Below are positions 48,423 through 58,139 of a DNA stretch of 64,000 nt, one piece after another. The stretch's first letter is position 1; each line of letters starts with the position of its first letter. The notes under the pieces were generated by a model. The model did not search any database. It worked only from the letters and a program-made list of their open reading frames with translations, and was not told where the DNA came from. This stretch comes from Bradyrhizobium septentrionale (GTDB taxonomy: Bacteria > Pseudomonadota > Alphaproteobacteria > Rhizobiales > Xanthobacteraceae): NCBI RefSeq assembly GCF_011516645.4, contig NZ_CP088285.1, positions 7,892,501-7,956,500 of the forward strand, read 5' to 3'. The translations under genes were made by a program, and so were the position numbers.

Positions 48423-48719
48423 ATGGCTCCCGGCATTCGAGCCGGGAACGCGAATGTTTCTAGTGGGACAATCAACCGGATGCCTACACCGCAAATTTAC
48501 GGGTGTGGATTGAGTGACAAGGTCACAGCCGCCCCTATGCAACCAGAAGATTCAAGCGGCGCGGCTCCTCAACCTGTTGCAATTCCGCCCCGCGCACGCA
48601 TCGCGCGAAACGGAGCCCCTTCCACGATTCATTACCGCGCCGGCATCGCCGTTGAGGCGGGCATGCGGCGCTTTCGGGAGCACTGGCAGACGCCAGACGG
48701 CATCGAGTATTTCGCATGA
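48423..48719 (+). CDS. Small protein upstream of excisionase (up to 98 aa)
   Basis: Its 3' end overlaps the excisionase start by ATGA, and the C-terminal part (RAGIAVEAGMRRFREHWQTPDGIEYF) looks coding. The N-terminal half is low-complexity, and initiation may be at an internal ATG (MQPEDSSG..). Unknown function. Confidence 0.45.
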   Translation: MAPGIRAGNANVSSGTINRMPTPQIYGCGLSDKVTAAPMQPEDSSGAAPQPVAIPPRARIARNGAPSTIHYRAGIAVEAGMRRFREHWQTPDGIEYFA

Positions 48720-48970
48720 CCCATCGCCCCGCGGCCCTCCTCCCCGGCGTTTATCCCCCGCGCCAGCCGGCCGCCATGGCCGCCGGCTATTGCGGCGAGA
48801 TCTCGGTTGAGTCTTTCTTGCGTGAGGTGAAAGCGGGAACCTACCCGCAGCCCGCGATCAAGAGAGGACGGCGTCAGATATGGCTGACAGCGGAGCTGGA
48901 CAGGGCAATGGCCCAAGCAGGCCAGCCTTGCGCAAACGAAACCGCGGCGGACGTCGCGGCGGATTTCTGA
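48716..48970 (+). CDS. Excisionase/AlpA-like HTH protein (84 aa)
   Basis: Residues 23-65 (AGYCGEISVESFLREVKAGTYPQPAIKRGRRQIWLTAELDRAM) match the winged HTH of AlpA-type excisionases. Located 2 bp upstream of the integrase on the same strand. It would bend attachment-site DNA and direct excision. Confidence 0.8.
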   Translation: MTHRPAALLPGVYPPRQPAAMAAGYCGEISVESFLREVKAGTYPQPAIKRGRRQIWLTAELDRAMAQAGQPCANETAADVAADF

Positions 48971-48972
48971 CC

Positions 48973-50268
48973 GTGAGCCGCCCCCTGCCCCGTTTCGTGC
49001 TGACCAAGCAGGTCAAAGGCCGCACCCGCTACTACTGGACGCTGCCGACCCATTACCGCCGCCAGGGCTGCACCCTGCACGGGGAGCACGAGACGGCACT
49101 CGGCGACGATTACGAGGCTGCCTGCGGCAAGGACGGCGCCGGCGGCCGTGCGGCCGTCCTGAATGGCCTGTTCGACGACTGGGACCGGATACGGCTTGGC
49201 GAGCCGCCGAAGCCAAAGGTCGAGATCCGCGCCGGCACCGTCGACTGGCTGTTCAGGACCTACAAGACCTCGACCGACTGGAAGAACCGTGTCTCCAAGC
49301 GCACCGCGCCGGACTACGAGATCACGATGGATCTGCTCGCCGATCTCGTCGGCGCGTCCGGAATCCGGGTCGGCGACCGTATGGTCACGTCGATCACGCC
49401 GGTGGTCGCCGACAAGCTTTACGAGAAGATCCGCACCACGCCGGTGCGCAAGGGCAAGTCGGAGCGGCCGCGCTCGGCCGAGAAGGTCGTGGTCCTATGC
49501 CGGCACGCCTGGCGCGCCGTGCAGCGGTTGCATCCGGCGATGTTCATCGACGGCCCCGCATGGAATCCGTGGGACGGCGTCGCGATGGAGAAGCGGAAGC
49601 ACGCCACCAAGCCGGCCGTGTCCCGAGAGGACGTCTACGCCTTCGCCTGGGGTGCCATAGGGCTCGGTCAGGTTCAGCCCGCCGCTGCAGCCGTGATCTG
49701 CTTCGAATGGCTGCAGCGGCCTGAGAACGTGCTGGCGGGCTATGTCACATGGACCGGGTACCGCGGGCAGTCACACCCCAACCAGATCCGGATCGAGCAC
49801 CACAAGACCGGCGAGATGGTGTTGCACCCGCTCGAGGAGGCCGTTGAGGGCGAGCAGGTGCTGTTCTACGAAGAGGCCGAGCAGGTGCTGGCGAAGCTGC
49901 CGAAGCTCGCCACCGGCCTGATCATGAAGCCCGGCCGCACGCCGAAGCACGTTGCGACCACCTGGGACATCCATACCATGGCCCGCCACGTGCGCAAGCT
50001 GCGCGAGGCGCTCGGGCTGCCCGACACCTTCACGCTGGACGCCTGCCGGCACGGCGGCATGACCGAGCTCGAGGAAGCCGAGCTGACCGATGGCCAGGGC
50101 CGCGCGCTGTCAGGGCACAAGTCGAAGGCTTATGAGGGCTATGCGAAACGGACCGAGAAACGGGCCCTGGCGGCGACGCGGAAGCGCTATGCGCACCGGG
50201 CGTCAATGGACGCTGGGGCGGAGTCGACGCCGGCGATCGAGGCGCCGGCATCGCGCAAGCGGTCATGA
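48973..50268 (+). CDS. Prophage tyrosine integrase (431 aa)
   Basis: Catalytic elements: Arg in WLQRPENVLAG, a HxxR variant DACRHGGMTELEE, GH in LSGHKSKAYEGYAKR, with Tyr in YEGY. GTG 48973 follows the excisionase stop by 2 nt (MADSG.. at 48880 would overlap the excisionase gene). Ends 742 bp before the half tRNA-Cys, the presumed attachment end. Confidence 0.88.
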   Translation: MSRPLPRFVLTKQVKGRTRYYWTLPTHYRRQGCTLHGEHETALGDDYEAACGKDGAGGRAAVLNGLFDDWDRIRLGEPPKPKVEIRAGTVDWLFRTYKTSTDWKNRVSKRTAPDYEITMDLLADLVGASGIRVGDRMVTSITPVVADKLYEKIRTTPVRKGKSERPRSAEKVVVLCRHAWRAVQRLHPAMFIDGPAWNPWDGVAMEKRKHATKPAVSREDVYAFAWGAIGLGQVQPAAAAVICFEWLQRPENVLAGYVTWTGYRGQSHPNQIRIEHHKTGEMVLHPLEEAVEGEQVLFYEEAEQVLAKLPKLATGLIMKPGRTPKHVATTWDIHTMARHVRKLREALGLPDTFTLDACRHGGMTELEEAELTDGQGRALSGHKSKAYEGYAKRTEKRALAATRKRYAHRASMDAGAESTPAIEAPASRKRS

Positions 50269-50516
50269 CCGAGGAACGCAACCTAGTTTTTATAGTTTTA
50301 ATGCCGAGGAGATCAAAAATGTTATTTTTCATTGATTTAGCGTTCGCGCCTTTGCAATTCGTGGCGTCGGTTTGCGATGAACTGACGAGGCCAAACGTCA
50401 CCCTTACTATCCGCACGGTCGTGCTCGGCCCCGCCCAGGTGATCCACATCACCCCGGAGCGCCGTGCGCGCCGGGAGCGCAAGATCCTTCGGCGTCTAGG
50501 AGGGTTAGTTAGATGA
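50265..50516 (+). CDS. Small protein downstream of integrase (83 aa)
   Basis: The ATG overlaps the integrase stop (ATGA), suggesting coupled translation. The sequence has hydrophobic MLFFIDLAFAPLQFVASVCDEL and a basic end, RRARRERKILRRLGG. No family recognised. The following 580 bp are non-coding. Confidence 0.4.
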   Translation: MTEERNLVFIVLMPRRSKMLFFIDLAFAPLQFVASVCDELTRPNVTLTIRTVVLGPAQVIHITPERRARRERKILRRLGGLVR

Positions 50517-51009
50517 TTTGCCGCCGAACGATGAGCGAATGCCAGACCGCCATCATGTGCGCCCCGTATGGCGGTTGCGCCGAGGAGAAGCCGATCTCTG
50601 ACAATGTAGCACAAGTTCCACGCCGCGATCTGATCGCTGAAATGACTGGACCCACGCGGTTCGGAACATAGGTTCGTTTGGAGGGCCGGTTGATTCCCAA
50701 CATGCATATTTGGCAGGGAATCGAACATCACGCGGCCATCCAAGCTGAACTCGATCTAATCTCGCTCCGGTCGTCGGTCGTACATAACCAATGGGACGTT
50801 CGCCTTTCCCGCGATGGCGGTCGGCGCAGGATGCGACCCGCTGAATTTCAAGCCGGTCGACTTTGCGAAAAAGGTAGTCGGCTTATAACCGTTCTTGAGC
50901 CGCGACCGTTCTTGAGTTCTGAAACTCGAAAATAATCCAGCAAGATCAATGAGGCAAAAACCGCCCGTTTTCAGAACTTGGCGTTGAAATTGCTTGCAAA
51001 CCCATCTGC
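50517..51009. other. Non-coding right end of the prophage
   Basis: Low-GC sequence with only weak ORFs (such as 50678-50935, no family resemblance). Leads into the half tRNA-Cys. Expected to contain the attachment core and integrase arm sites, but no clear direct repeats were found by eye. Confidence 0.5.
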
Positions 51010-51046
51010 TTTGCAGACCGTTGCGTCACCACTCCGCCACGTGGCC
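51010..51046 (-). tRNA. 5' half of a tRNA-Cys(GCA) gene, attachment scar
   Basis: From 51046 downward the sequence reads acceptor 5' strand GGCCACG, TG, a D-arm GCG..CGC with an 8-9 nt loop, and the anticodon region ACGGT-CTGCAAA (anticodon GCA). It then stops matching: the expected pairing strand ACCGT and a T-arm are absent. It is therefore a truncated tRNA, not a functional gene. Confidence 0.65.
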
Positions 51047-51098
51047 CCACGCGGCGCTTCATATACGCCCTCTCTCAGATAGGCAACCAAGCTGGAAG

Positions 51099-51824
51099 CT
51101 AGCGCCGGCGCTTGCGGAAATCCCGTTTCTTCGGTTTGGGCGCCAATTCCGGCATTTCCGCCTGTACTTCGCGGAATTTTGCCAGCATCCGGTCGAAACT
51201 ACCTGACAACGTTGCGGCAATATCCGGCCGCTTCTCCAGCCCCGCCAGCAGAAGCGCGGCCGCCTCGATGGTCGCAAGGCCGTCGCGCCGCGGTTCCTTG
51301 CGCAGCTGGCCGTAGCGCGAGGGCCGTTTCGGCCCGAGAATCACCCGCTGGCACTTCAGCATCCAGGCATTGCGCCACCACAGCGCCTTGGCCTGGCTCC
51401 AGGTGCCGTCAAGCAGCACGATGCCCTCGATGTCGGACAGGATGGCGCGCTGATGCGGCTCAAGCTCGCCCTTGCGGTTGATCGCGACGATCTCGGCATC
51501 GGTATCGAGATCCTCGACCTTGGCCGACCCGAGATACAACACGGCCCAGCGTGACGGATCGGCCACCGGCCGACCGAGCGCCTTTGACAGGCTCGGCCAG
51601 GACAGCCCGATCCGGACCACGGCGTTCTTGAAGTGTTGCGCCGTCAGCCGCGCGGTGCCGAGCGCCCTGTCCTGCTCCTGCGGATGCTGCAGGATCAGGA
51701 GCTGGGTGCGGCTTTCGATCGGGGTGACGCTGTCGCAGATGCAGAGCGGCAGCGGCTTGCCGCAATGCGGGCAATCCTCGATCTCGGCGGCAATCTCGGT
51801 CTTTGCTTCGGTTGGTTCGGACAT
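51099..51824 (-). CDS. DTW-domain protein, tRNA-uridine aminocarboxypropyltransferase family (241 aa)
   Basis: An N-terminal zinc-like CPHCGKPLPLCIC, then LLILQHPQEQ, and the DTW motif in LLDGTWSQAKALWWRNAWML. Family members such as YfiP/TapT attach a 3-amino-3-carboxypropyl group from SAM to tRNA uridine (acp3U). The end is Lys/Arg-rich. Chromosomal, first gene beyond the prophage. Confidence 0.85.
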   Translation of the reverse strand: MSEPTEAKTEIAAEIEDCPHCGKPLPLCICDSVTPIESRTQLLILQHPQEQDRALGTARLTAQHFKNAVVRIGLSWPSLSKALGRPVADPSRWAVLYLGSAKVEDLDTDAEIVAINRKGELEPHQRAILSDIEGIVLLDGTWSQAKALWWRNAWMLKCQRVILGPKRPSRYGQLRKEPRRDGLATIEAAALLLAGLEKRPDIAATLSGSFDRMLAKFREVQAEMPELAPKPKKRDFRKRRR

Positions 51825-51861
51825 CGCTTCGCTATACGCGCGCGGAGCCGTTCAATTCAAC

Positions 51862-54800
51862 CTATTCCGCGGGCGCGTGCACGCCTGACGGCGCCGGGCG
51901 CCGGCGTAGGCGGTCGATCAGGAGATAGATCACCGGCGTGGTGTAGAGGGTCAGGATCTGCGATACGAACAGGCCGCCGATGATGGTGATGCCGAGCGGC
52001 CGGCGCAGCTCTGTGCCCGGGCCGGTCGCAATGACAAGCGGAATGCCGGCGAACAGCGCCGCCATCGTCGTCATCAGGATGGGACGGAACCGCGCCCGGC
52101 AGGCCTCGAAGATCGCATCCCGAGACGACAGGCCCTGATGCCGCTCGGCCTCGAGCGCGAAGTCGACCATCATGATGCCGTTCTTCTTGACGATGCCGAT
52201 CAACAGGATGATGCCGACGAAGGCGATCACCGTCAGCGGCGTGTTGGTCACCTGCAGCGCCAGCAAGGCACCGAGGCCGGCCGACGGCAAGGTCGAGATG
52301 ATCGTGATCGGATGGGCCAGGCTCTCATAGAGCACGCCGAGCACGATATACATCGCGACCAGCGCGCCCAGAATCAGCAGCGGCTGGCGCCCGCTGGTCT
52401 TGTTGAAGTCGCCGGCATTGCCGTCAAAGCTGCCGCGGATGCCTTCCGGCATGTGCAGCTCGTTGACCGCCTGCTGGATGTTGGTGGTCGCGACCTCCAG
52501 CGGCACGTCCGGCAGCAGGTTGAACGACACCGTGGTCGAGGGGAAGCCGCCGGAGTGAAACACCGCGAGTGCCGACAGCCCGCGCTGGTAGTGCACCAGC
52601 GCCGACAGCGGCACCTGAACGTCATTGGCGCCGGCGACATAGATGCGGTCGAGGTTCGACGGGTCGCTCTGGAATCTCGGATCGATCTCGAGCACCACCA
52701 TGTACTGGTTGCGCTGGGTGTAGATGTACGAGATCTGCCGCTGCGAGAAGGCGTTGTTGAGCGCGTTGTCGATGTCCTGGACGCGGACGCCGAGGCTGGA
52801 AGCGGTCTTGCGGTCGATCACGAGGTTGAGCTGCAGGCCGCCGGGATCGCGGTCGGAGGAGACGTCGGTGATGCCCTCCACCGTCTCCATCCGCTTGGCG
52901 ACGATCGGCGCCCATTTCTGCAACAGATCGAGATCCGTCGAGGCGAGCGTGTACTGGTAGTCGGAATCGCTCTGCCGGCCGCCGGTGCGGATATCCTGCG
53001 CGGCGAACATGAACAGGCGGATGCCCGGCACCATGAACAGATTGCGGCGCAGCCGGTCGATCACCTGCGTGGTCGAAAGCCCGCCGCGCTCCTCCGGTGG
53101 CTTCAGGCTGATGAACATGGTGCCGCGGTTGGAGGTGGCGCCGCCCGGCCCGCCGCCGGAGCCGACCGACGAACCGATGCCGGCGACCGCCGGATCGGCC
53201 ATCACGATGTCGGCGAGCCGCTGTTGCAGCAAGAGCATTGCCTGAAACGAGATATCGGCTGAGGCCCGCGTCGAGCCGATGACAAAGCCGCTGTCGTCGG
53301 TCGGGAAATAGGCCTTCGGCGTCTTGACGTAGAGCACCACCGTCAGTGCCACGGTGGCGGTGAACACCACCATCGTCAGCCAGGGGTATCCGAGCACACT
53401 CCGCAGCGTCCGGGCATAGAACGCCACGACCCGGGACAGCGTGCCTTCGATGGCGCGGTCGTACCAGGTGGCGTGATCCGAGGTCGCCTCCTTGATGTAG
53501 TGCGCGCAGATCATCGGCGTGACCGTCAGCGACACCACGGTCGAGACCGCGATCGCAAACACCAGCGTCAGCGAGAATTCCCGCAGCAGCCGGCCGACGA
53601 TCCCGTCCATGAAGATCAGCGGCGTGAAGGCCGCGACCAGCGACAGCGAGATCGACAGCACCGTGAAGCCGATCTGCTTGGCGCCCTCGACCGCGGCCGG
53701 ATATGGCGCCATGCCCTGCTCGAGATTCCGATACATGTTCTCGATCATGACGATCGCGTCGTCGACCACGAAGCCGACCGAGATCGCGAGCGCCATCAGC
53801 GACAGATTGTCGATCGAGAAGCCGGCGAGCCACATCCCGGCGCAGGTGCCGGCCAGCGCCAGCGGTACCGAAACGCCGGCGGCGATCGTCGGCACCATCC
53901 GGCGTAAAAACACGAACACCACGACCATCACTAGCACGACGGTCGCCAGCAGCGTGAACTGCATGTCCTCGACGCTGGCGCGGATGGTTCCGGTGCGATC
54001 GACCAGGGTCGAGATCTCGACCCCGGCCGGGATCCACTGCTTCAGTTCCGGCAGCAGCTTGCGAACATTGTCGACGGTGTCGATGACGTTGGCGTCGCCC
54101 TGCTTGGTGATCTGGATCAGCACCGCGGGCTGCTTGTTGAACCAGGCGATCGAGCGCGAGTTGCGGACGGAGTCCTCGACCTCGGCGACATCAGAGAGGC
54201 GGACGAAATTGCCGTTCGAGCTCTTGATGACGATGTCGCGGAATTCGGCCGCGGTGCGCATCTGCTTGTTGATCGACAGCGTCTCGCTCAGCCGGTCGCC
54301 ATTGAAGATGCCGACGGGACCGAGCGGATTGGCATTGATGATCGCAAGCCGGACGTCGTCGGTCGCGATCCCGGCATTGGCCAGCGACACCGGATTGAGC
54401 GCGATGCGCACCGCCGGCTGGTCGGCGCCGCTGACCGTCACCTCCCCGACCCCCGGCACCTGGGAAATGCGCTGCGCCAGCACGGTGTCGGCGACGTCGT
54501 ACATCGCGCTGGTCGAGATCGTCTTCGAGGTCAGCGCCAGCACGAACACCGGCGCCGCGGCCGGATTGGCCTTGCGGAATTTCGGCAGCGACGGCAGGTC
54601 GCTCGGCAGATCGGCGAGCGAGGCGTTGATCGCGGCCTGCACGTCGCGCGCGGCGCGGTCGATATTGCGGCCGATCGAGAACTGCACCTGGATACTGGTC
54701 GTGCCGAGCGAGCTCGTCGAGGTGATCTGGTCGACCCCCGAAATGGTGCCGAGCTTGCGCTCCAGCGGCGCGGCGACGGTCGCGGCCATCACCGAGGGAT

Positions 54801-54966
54801 CGGCGCCGGGCCGAGACGCCGACACCCGGATGGTCGGGAAGTCGACATTCGGAACCGACGACACCGGCAGGAACTGATAGGCGACGATCCCGACCAAAAA
54901 CAGCCCGATCGCAAGCAGTGTGGTGCCCACCGGCCTGCGAATGAAGGGCTCCGAGATCGAGATCAC
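51862..54966 (-). CDS. RND efflux permease, MdtC-like (1034 aa)
   Basis: Twelve-TM RND pump: signature FIRRPVGTTLLAIGLFLVG at the N-terminus and TM4 with GFVVDDAIVMIEN (proton-relay Asp pair). Two large periplasmic loops. GTG start overlaps the upstream permease stop, and the operon is OMF-MFP-permease-permease as in MdtABC, whose two permeases form heterotrimers. Substrate may include bile salts or novobiocin-like drugs (family knowledge, unproven here). Confidence 0.9.
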   Translation of the reverse strand: MISISEPFIRRPVGTTLLAIGLFLVGIVAYQFLPVSSVPNVDFPTIRVSASRPGADPSVMAATVAAPLERKLGTISGVDQITSTSSLGTTSIQVQFSIGRNIDRAARDVQAAINASLADLPSDLPSLPKFRKANPAAAPVFVLALTSKTISTSAMYDVADTVLAQRISQVPGVGEVTVSGADQPAVRIALNPVSLANAGIATDDVRLAIINANPLGPVGIFNGDRLSETLSINKQMRTAAEFRDIVIKSSNGNFVRLSDVAEVEDSVRNSRSIAWFNKQPAVLIQITKQGDANVIDTVDNVRKLLPELKQWIPAGVEISTLVDRTGTIRASVEDMQFTLLATVVLVMVVVFVFLRRMVPTIAAGVSVPLALAGTCAGMWLAGFSIDNLSLMALAISVGFVVDDAIVMIENMYRNLEQGMAPYPAAVEGAKQIGFTVLSISLSLVAAFTPLIFMDGIVGRLLREFSLTLVFAIAVSTVVSLTVTPMICAHYIKEATSDHATWYDRAIEGTLSRVVAFYARTLRSVLGYPWLTMVVFTATVALTVVLYVKTPKAYFPTDDSGFVIGSTRASADISFQAMLLLQQRLADIVMADPAVAGIGSSVGSGGGPGGATSNRGTMFISLKPPEERGGLSTTQVIDRLRRNLFMVPGIRLFMFAAQDIRTGGRQSDSDYQYTLASTDLDLLQKWAPIVAKRMETVEGITDVSSDRDPGGLQLNLVIDRKTASSLGVRVQDIDNALNNAFSQRQISYIYTQRNQYMVVLEIDPRFQSDPSNLDRIYVAGANDVQVPLSALVHYQRGLSALAVFHSGGFPSTTVSFNLLPDVPLEVATTNIQQAVNELHMPEGIRGSFDGNAGDFNKTSGRQPLLILGALVAMYIVLGVLYESLAHPITIISTLPSAGLGALLALQVTNTPLTVIAFVGIILLIGIVKKNGIMMVDFALEAERHQGLSSRDAIFEACRARFRPILMTTMAALFAGIPLVIATGPGTELRRPLGITIIGGLFVSQILTLYTTPVIYLLIDRLRRRPAPSGVHAPAE

Positions 54967-57900
54967 TGCATGCCCTCGGTGGCGCCCGCGATCGGCGGGC
55001 CACTGGGACCTGCCTCCGGCACGGCGCGCTCGATCCGGCGATTGAGCCGGTCGAGCGCCAGATAGATCACCGGCGTGGTGTACAGCGTCAGCAGCTGGCT
55101 CAGCAGCAGGCCGCCGATGATCGAGATGCCGAGCGGAAAGCGCAGCTCGGCGCCGGTGCCGCTTTCGATCGCGAGCGGCAGCGCGCCGAACAGCGCCGCC
55201 AGCGTCGTCATCATGATCGGCCGGAACCGCAGCAGGCAGGCCTGCACGATCGCGTCATAGGACGACATGCCCTTGTGACGCTCGGCTTCGAGCGCGAAGT
55301 CGATCATCATGATCGCGTTCTTCTTGACGATGCCCATCAACAGGATGATGCCGATCAGGCCGATCACCGAGAGGTCCTGCCCGCACAGCATCAGGGCGAG
55401 GATGGCGCCGACGCCGGCCGAGGGCAGCGTCGACAGGATGGTGATCGGGTGGATGTAGCTTTCGTAGAGCACCCCGAGCACGATGTAGATCGTGATGATC
55501 GCGGCCAGGATCAGCCACGGCTGTCCGGCGAGCGAGCGGGCGAATTCGGCGGCGTCGCCGGAATAGATGCCGACGATGCTGCTTGGCATCCCGATCCTGC
55601 TCTCGATCGCCTTCACCGCCTCGACCGCGTCGCCGAGCGCCTCGCCGGGCGCCAGGTTGAAGCTGAGCGAGACCGACGGGAATTGCGCCTGGTGCGAGAT
55701 CGCGAGCGGCGCCGTGGTCCTGATCAGGGTTGCCACCGCCGACAGCGGCACCTGCGCGCCGGCGGCGCCGGGCAGATAGAGCTTGTCGAGGATCGACGGG
55801 TCGCGCTGATACATCGGCAGCGCCTCGAGCACCACGCGGTACTGGTTGGCCTGGCCGTAGATCGTCGAAATCTGCCGCTGCGCGAAGGCGTCGTTCAGCG
55901 TGTCGGTGACGCCCTGCAGATTGACGCCGAGCTGGCCGGCGCGCTGGCGATTGACGTCGAGCGCCGCGCGCAAGCCGCCCTCCTGCGCCTCAGACGAGAC
56001 GTCGCGGAAGATCGGGTCGCGCCGCATCTCGGCCACCAGTTTCTGCGCCCATTGCGAGACTTCGGCGGCATCGGTCGCAGTCAGCGTGTACTGGTATTGC
56101 GAGCGGCTCGATTGCGTCGAGATCTGCACGTCCTGCACCGGCTGGAAGTAGACTGTCATGCCGGGCACCGTCGCGACCCTCTGCTTGAGGCGCTCGATCA
56201 CCTTGACGACGCCGTCGCGCCGCTCGTCGAGCGGCTTCAGCGTCATCACCAGCCGGCCGACATTGGTGGTCGGATTGACCGAGCCCGAGCCGATCACCGA
56301 GACCACGCCCACCACGTCCGGGTCGGCCTTGATGAGGTCGGAGACCGCGGTCTGCCGCCGCTGCATCTCGGCAAACGAGACGTCGGGGCCCGCCTCGGTC
56401 ACCGCCGTGATCGAGGAAGTGTCCTGCAGCGGCAGGAAACCCTTCGGCGCCAGCACATACATGATCAGCGTCAGTGCGATCGTCGCGAAAGTCACCAAGA
56501 GCGTCGCGCGCTGGCGCTGCAGCACCCAGAGCAGCGTGCGACGGTAGAACTCCACCATCCGGTCGATGAAGCGGCTGACCGCGGCAAGTCCCGGAACCGC
56601 CATCTCCTCATGGATGTTCTTGAGCAGCCGCGAGCACATCATCGGCGTCAGCGTCAGCGAGACGATCGCCGAGGTCACCACCGCGATCGTCAAGGTCAGC
56701 GCGAATTCGCGGAACATGCGGCCGACCAGGCCGGACATGAACAGCAGCGGGATGAACACTGCGATCAGCGACACCGTCAGCGAGATCACGGTGAAGCCGA
56801 TTTCGCTGGCGCCCCTCAGCGAGGCCTCCATCACGGTCTCGCCACCTTCCATGTGGCGGACGATGTTCTCGATCATCACGATGGCGTCGTCGACCACGAA
56901 GCCGGTTCCGATGGTCAGCGCCATCAGCGACAGATTGTCGAGGCTGAAGCCTGCGAAATACATGACGCCGAAGCTCGTGATCAGCGACAGCGGCAGCGCG
57001 ACGCCGGCGATCAGGGTCGCGCGCAGCGACCGCAGGAACAACAGCACCACCAGCGTCACCAGCACGACGCTCAGGATCAGCGTGAATTGCACGTCGCGGA
57101 CCGAGGCGCGGATCGTCACGGTGCGGTCGGAGACGATCGTCAGCTTGACGCCGGCCGGAACCGCCCGCTGCAGCCGCGGGATCTCGGCGCGGATCTGCTT
57201 GACGACGTCGATGACGTTAGCGCCCGGCTGGCGCTGGATGTCGATGATGACGGCCGGCGTGCCCTGGTACCAGCCGCCGGTGCGGTCGTTCTCAAGCCCG
57301 TCGACGATCTGGGCGACGTCGCCGATGGTGACCGGCGAGCCGTTGCGATAGGCGATGATGATCGGCCGGTAAGCATCGGCGGCCGCGATCTGGTCGTTGG
57401 CGGCGATGGTGTAGGATTGCTGGGCGCCGTCGAGCGATCCCTTCGGCCCCGACACGTTGGCGCCGGCGATCGCGTTGCGCAGATCCTCCATCGCGATGCC
57501 ATAGGCCGCCAGCCGGGCCAGATCGGCCTGCACGCGCACCGCCGGCTTCAGGCCGCCGAGGATCGAGACCCGGCCGACGCCGGAAATCTGGCTGAGCCGC
57601 TGCCCCAGGATGGTATCGGCGAGATCGCTCATCGCCCGCAGCGAGGTCGTCTCCGAGGTCAGCGCCAGGGTCATGACCGGCGCATCCGCCGGGTTCACCT
57701 TGGCGTAAACAGGCGGATACGGCAGCGTCTTCGGCAGGATGCCGGCGGCGGCATTGATCGCGGCCTGCACATCCTGCGTGGCGCCGTCGATGTCGCGGTT
57801 GAGATCGAATTGCAGCGAGATCTGGCTGACGCCGAACGAGCTCGTCGAGTTCATCGACGACAGCGACGGAATCTGGCCGAGCTGCCGCTCCAGCGGTGCC

Positions 57901-58091
57901 GTGATCAGCGAGGCCACCACGTCGGGGCTCGCGCCGGGCAATTGCGTCGACACCTGCACGGTCGGGAAGTCGACCTGCGGCAGCGCGGAGACCGGCAGTG
58001 CCCAGTAGCCGAGCGCGCCGCCGATCATCAGGGCGATGCCGAGCAGCGAGGTGGCGATCGGCCGGCGGATGAACGGTTCGGAGACGCTCAT
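54963..58091 (-). CDS. RND efflux permease, MdtB-like (1042 aa)
   Basis: Starts SVSEPFIRRPIATSLLGIALMIGG. TM4 region GTGFVVDDAIVMIENIVRHME holds the relay Asp pair. Pairs with the downstream MdtC-like pump (GTGA overlap). 49 bp downstream of the membrane fusion gene. Confidence 0.9.
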   Translation of the reverse strand: MSVSEPFIRRPIATSLLGIALMIGGALGYWALPVSALPQVDFPTVQVSTQLPGASPDVVASLITAPLERQLGQIPSLSSMNSTSSFGVSQISLQFDLNRDIDGATQDVQAAINAAAGILPKTLPYPPVYAKVNPADAPVMTLALTSETTSLRAMSDLADTILGQRLSQISGVGRVSILGGLKPAVRVQADLARLAAYGIAMEDLRNAIAGANVSGPKGSLDGAQQSYTIAANDQIAAADAYRPIIIAYRNGSPVTIGDVAQIVDGLENDRTGGWYQGTPAVIIDIQRQPGANVIDVVKQIRAEIPRLQRAVPAGVKLTIVSDRTVTIRASVRDVQFTLILSVVLVTLVVLLFLRSLRATLIAGVALPLSLITSFGVMYFAGFSLDNLSLMALTIGTGFVVDDAIVMIENIVRHMEGGETVMEASLRGASEIGFTVISLTVSLIAVFIPLLFMSGLVGRMFREFALTLTIAVVTSAIVSLTLTPMMCSRLLKNIHEEMAVPGLAAVSRFIDRMVEFYRRTLLWVLQRQRATLLVTFATIALTLIMYVLAPKGFLPLQDTSSITAVTEAGPDVSFAEMQRRQTAVSDLIKADPDVVGVVSVIGSGSVNPTTNVGRLVMTLKPLDERRDGVVKVIERLKQRVATVPGMTVYFQPVQDVQISTQSSRSQYQYTLTATDAAEVSQWAQKLVAEMRRDPIFRDVSSEAQEGGLRAALDVNRQRAGQLGVNLQGVTDTLNDAFAQRQISTIYGQANQYRVVLEALPMYQRDPSILDKLYLPGAAGAQVPLSAVATLIRTTAPLAISHQAQFPSVSLSFNLAPGEALGDAVEAVKAIESRIGMPSSIVGIYSGDAAEFARSLAGQPWLILAAIITIYIVLGVLYESYIHPITILSTLPSAGVGAILALMLCGQDLSVIGLIGIILLMGIVKKNAIMMIDFALEAERHKGMSSYDAIVQACLLRFRPIMMTTLAALFGALPLAIESGTGAELRFPLGISIIGGLLLSQLLTLYTTPVIYLALDRLNRRIERAVPEAGPSGPPIAGATEGMQ

Positions 58092-58139
58092 GGCTGCGTA
58101 CTCGCTGTATGATCGGACATTACGAAGTCAGGATGCCGG

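Larger units (their letters stand above)
7000..51010 (-). mobile_element. Siphophage-type prophage (approximate extent)
   Basis: Contiguous phage modules run right to left: switch, early, antitermination, packaging, head, tail, fibres, lysis. Excisionase and integrase lie at the right end. The right limit is set by a half tRNA-Cys at 51010-51046. The left limit is uncertain: the last clearly phage gene is the IS66-split gene ending at 7304, and small accessory genes continue to about 5.7 kb. No matching attL repeat was found by eye. All structural genes appear intact apart from the IS-split gene and a doubtful start of the gpJ-like gene. Confidence 0.8.

Noticed and set aside
50678..50935. 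85-aa ORF at the prophage right end
   Set aside because: No motif or recognisable composition; kept only as a possible ORF within a non-coding stretch.
51010..51046. Complete tRNA-Cys gene
   Set aside because: Only the 5' half matches; the anticodon stem partner, T-arm and acceptor 3' strand are missing.
55275..58112. 945-aa open frame on the plus strand opposite the MdtB-like pump
   Set aside because: Low-complexity Asp/Arg/His composition typical of antisense frames in GC-rich genes; the minus strand encodes a clear RND permease.
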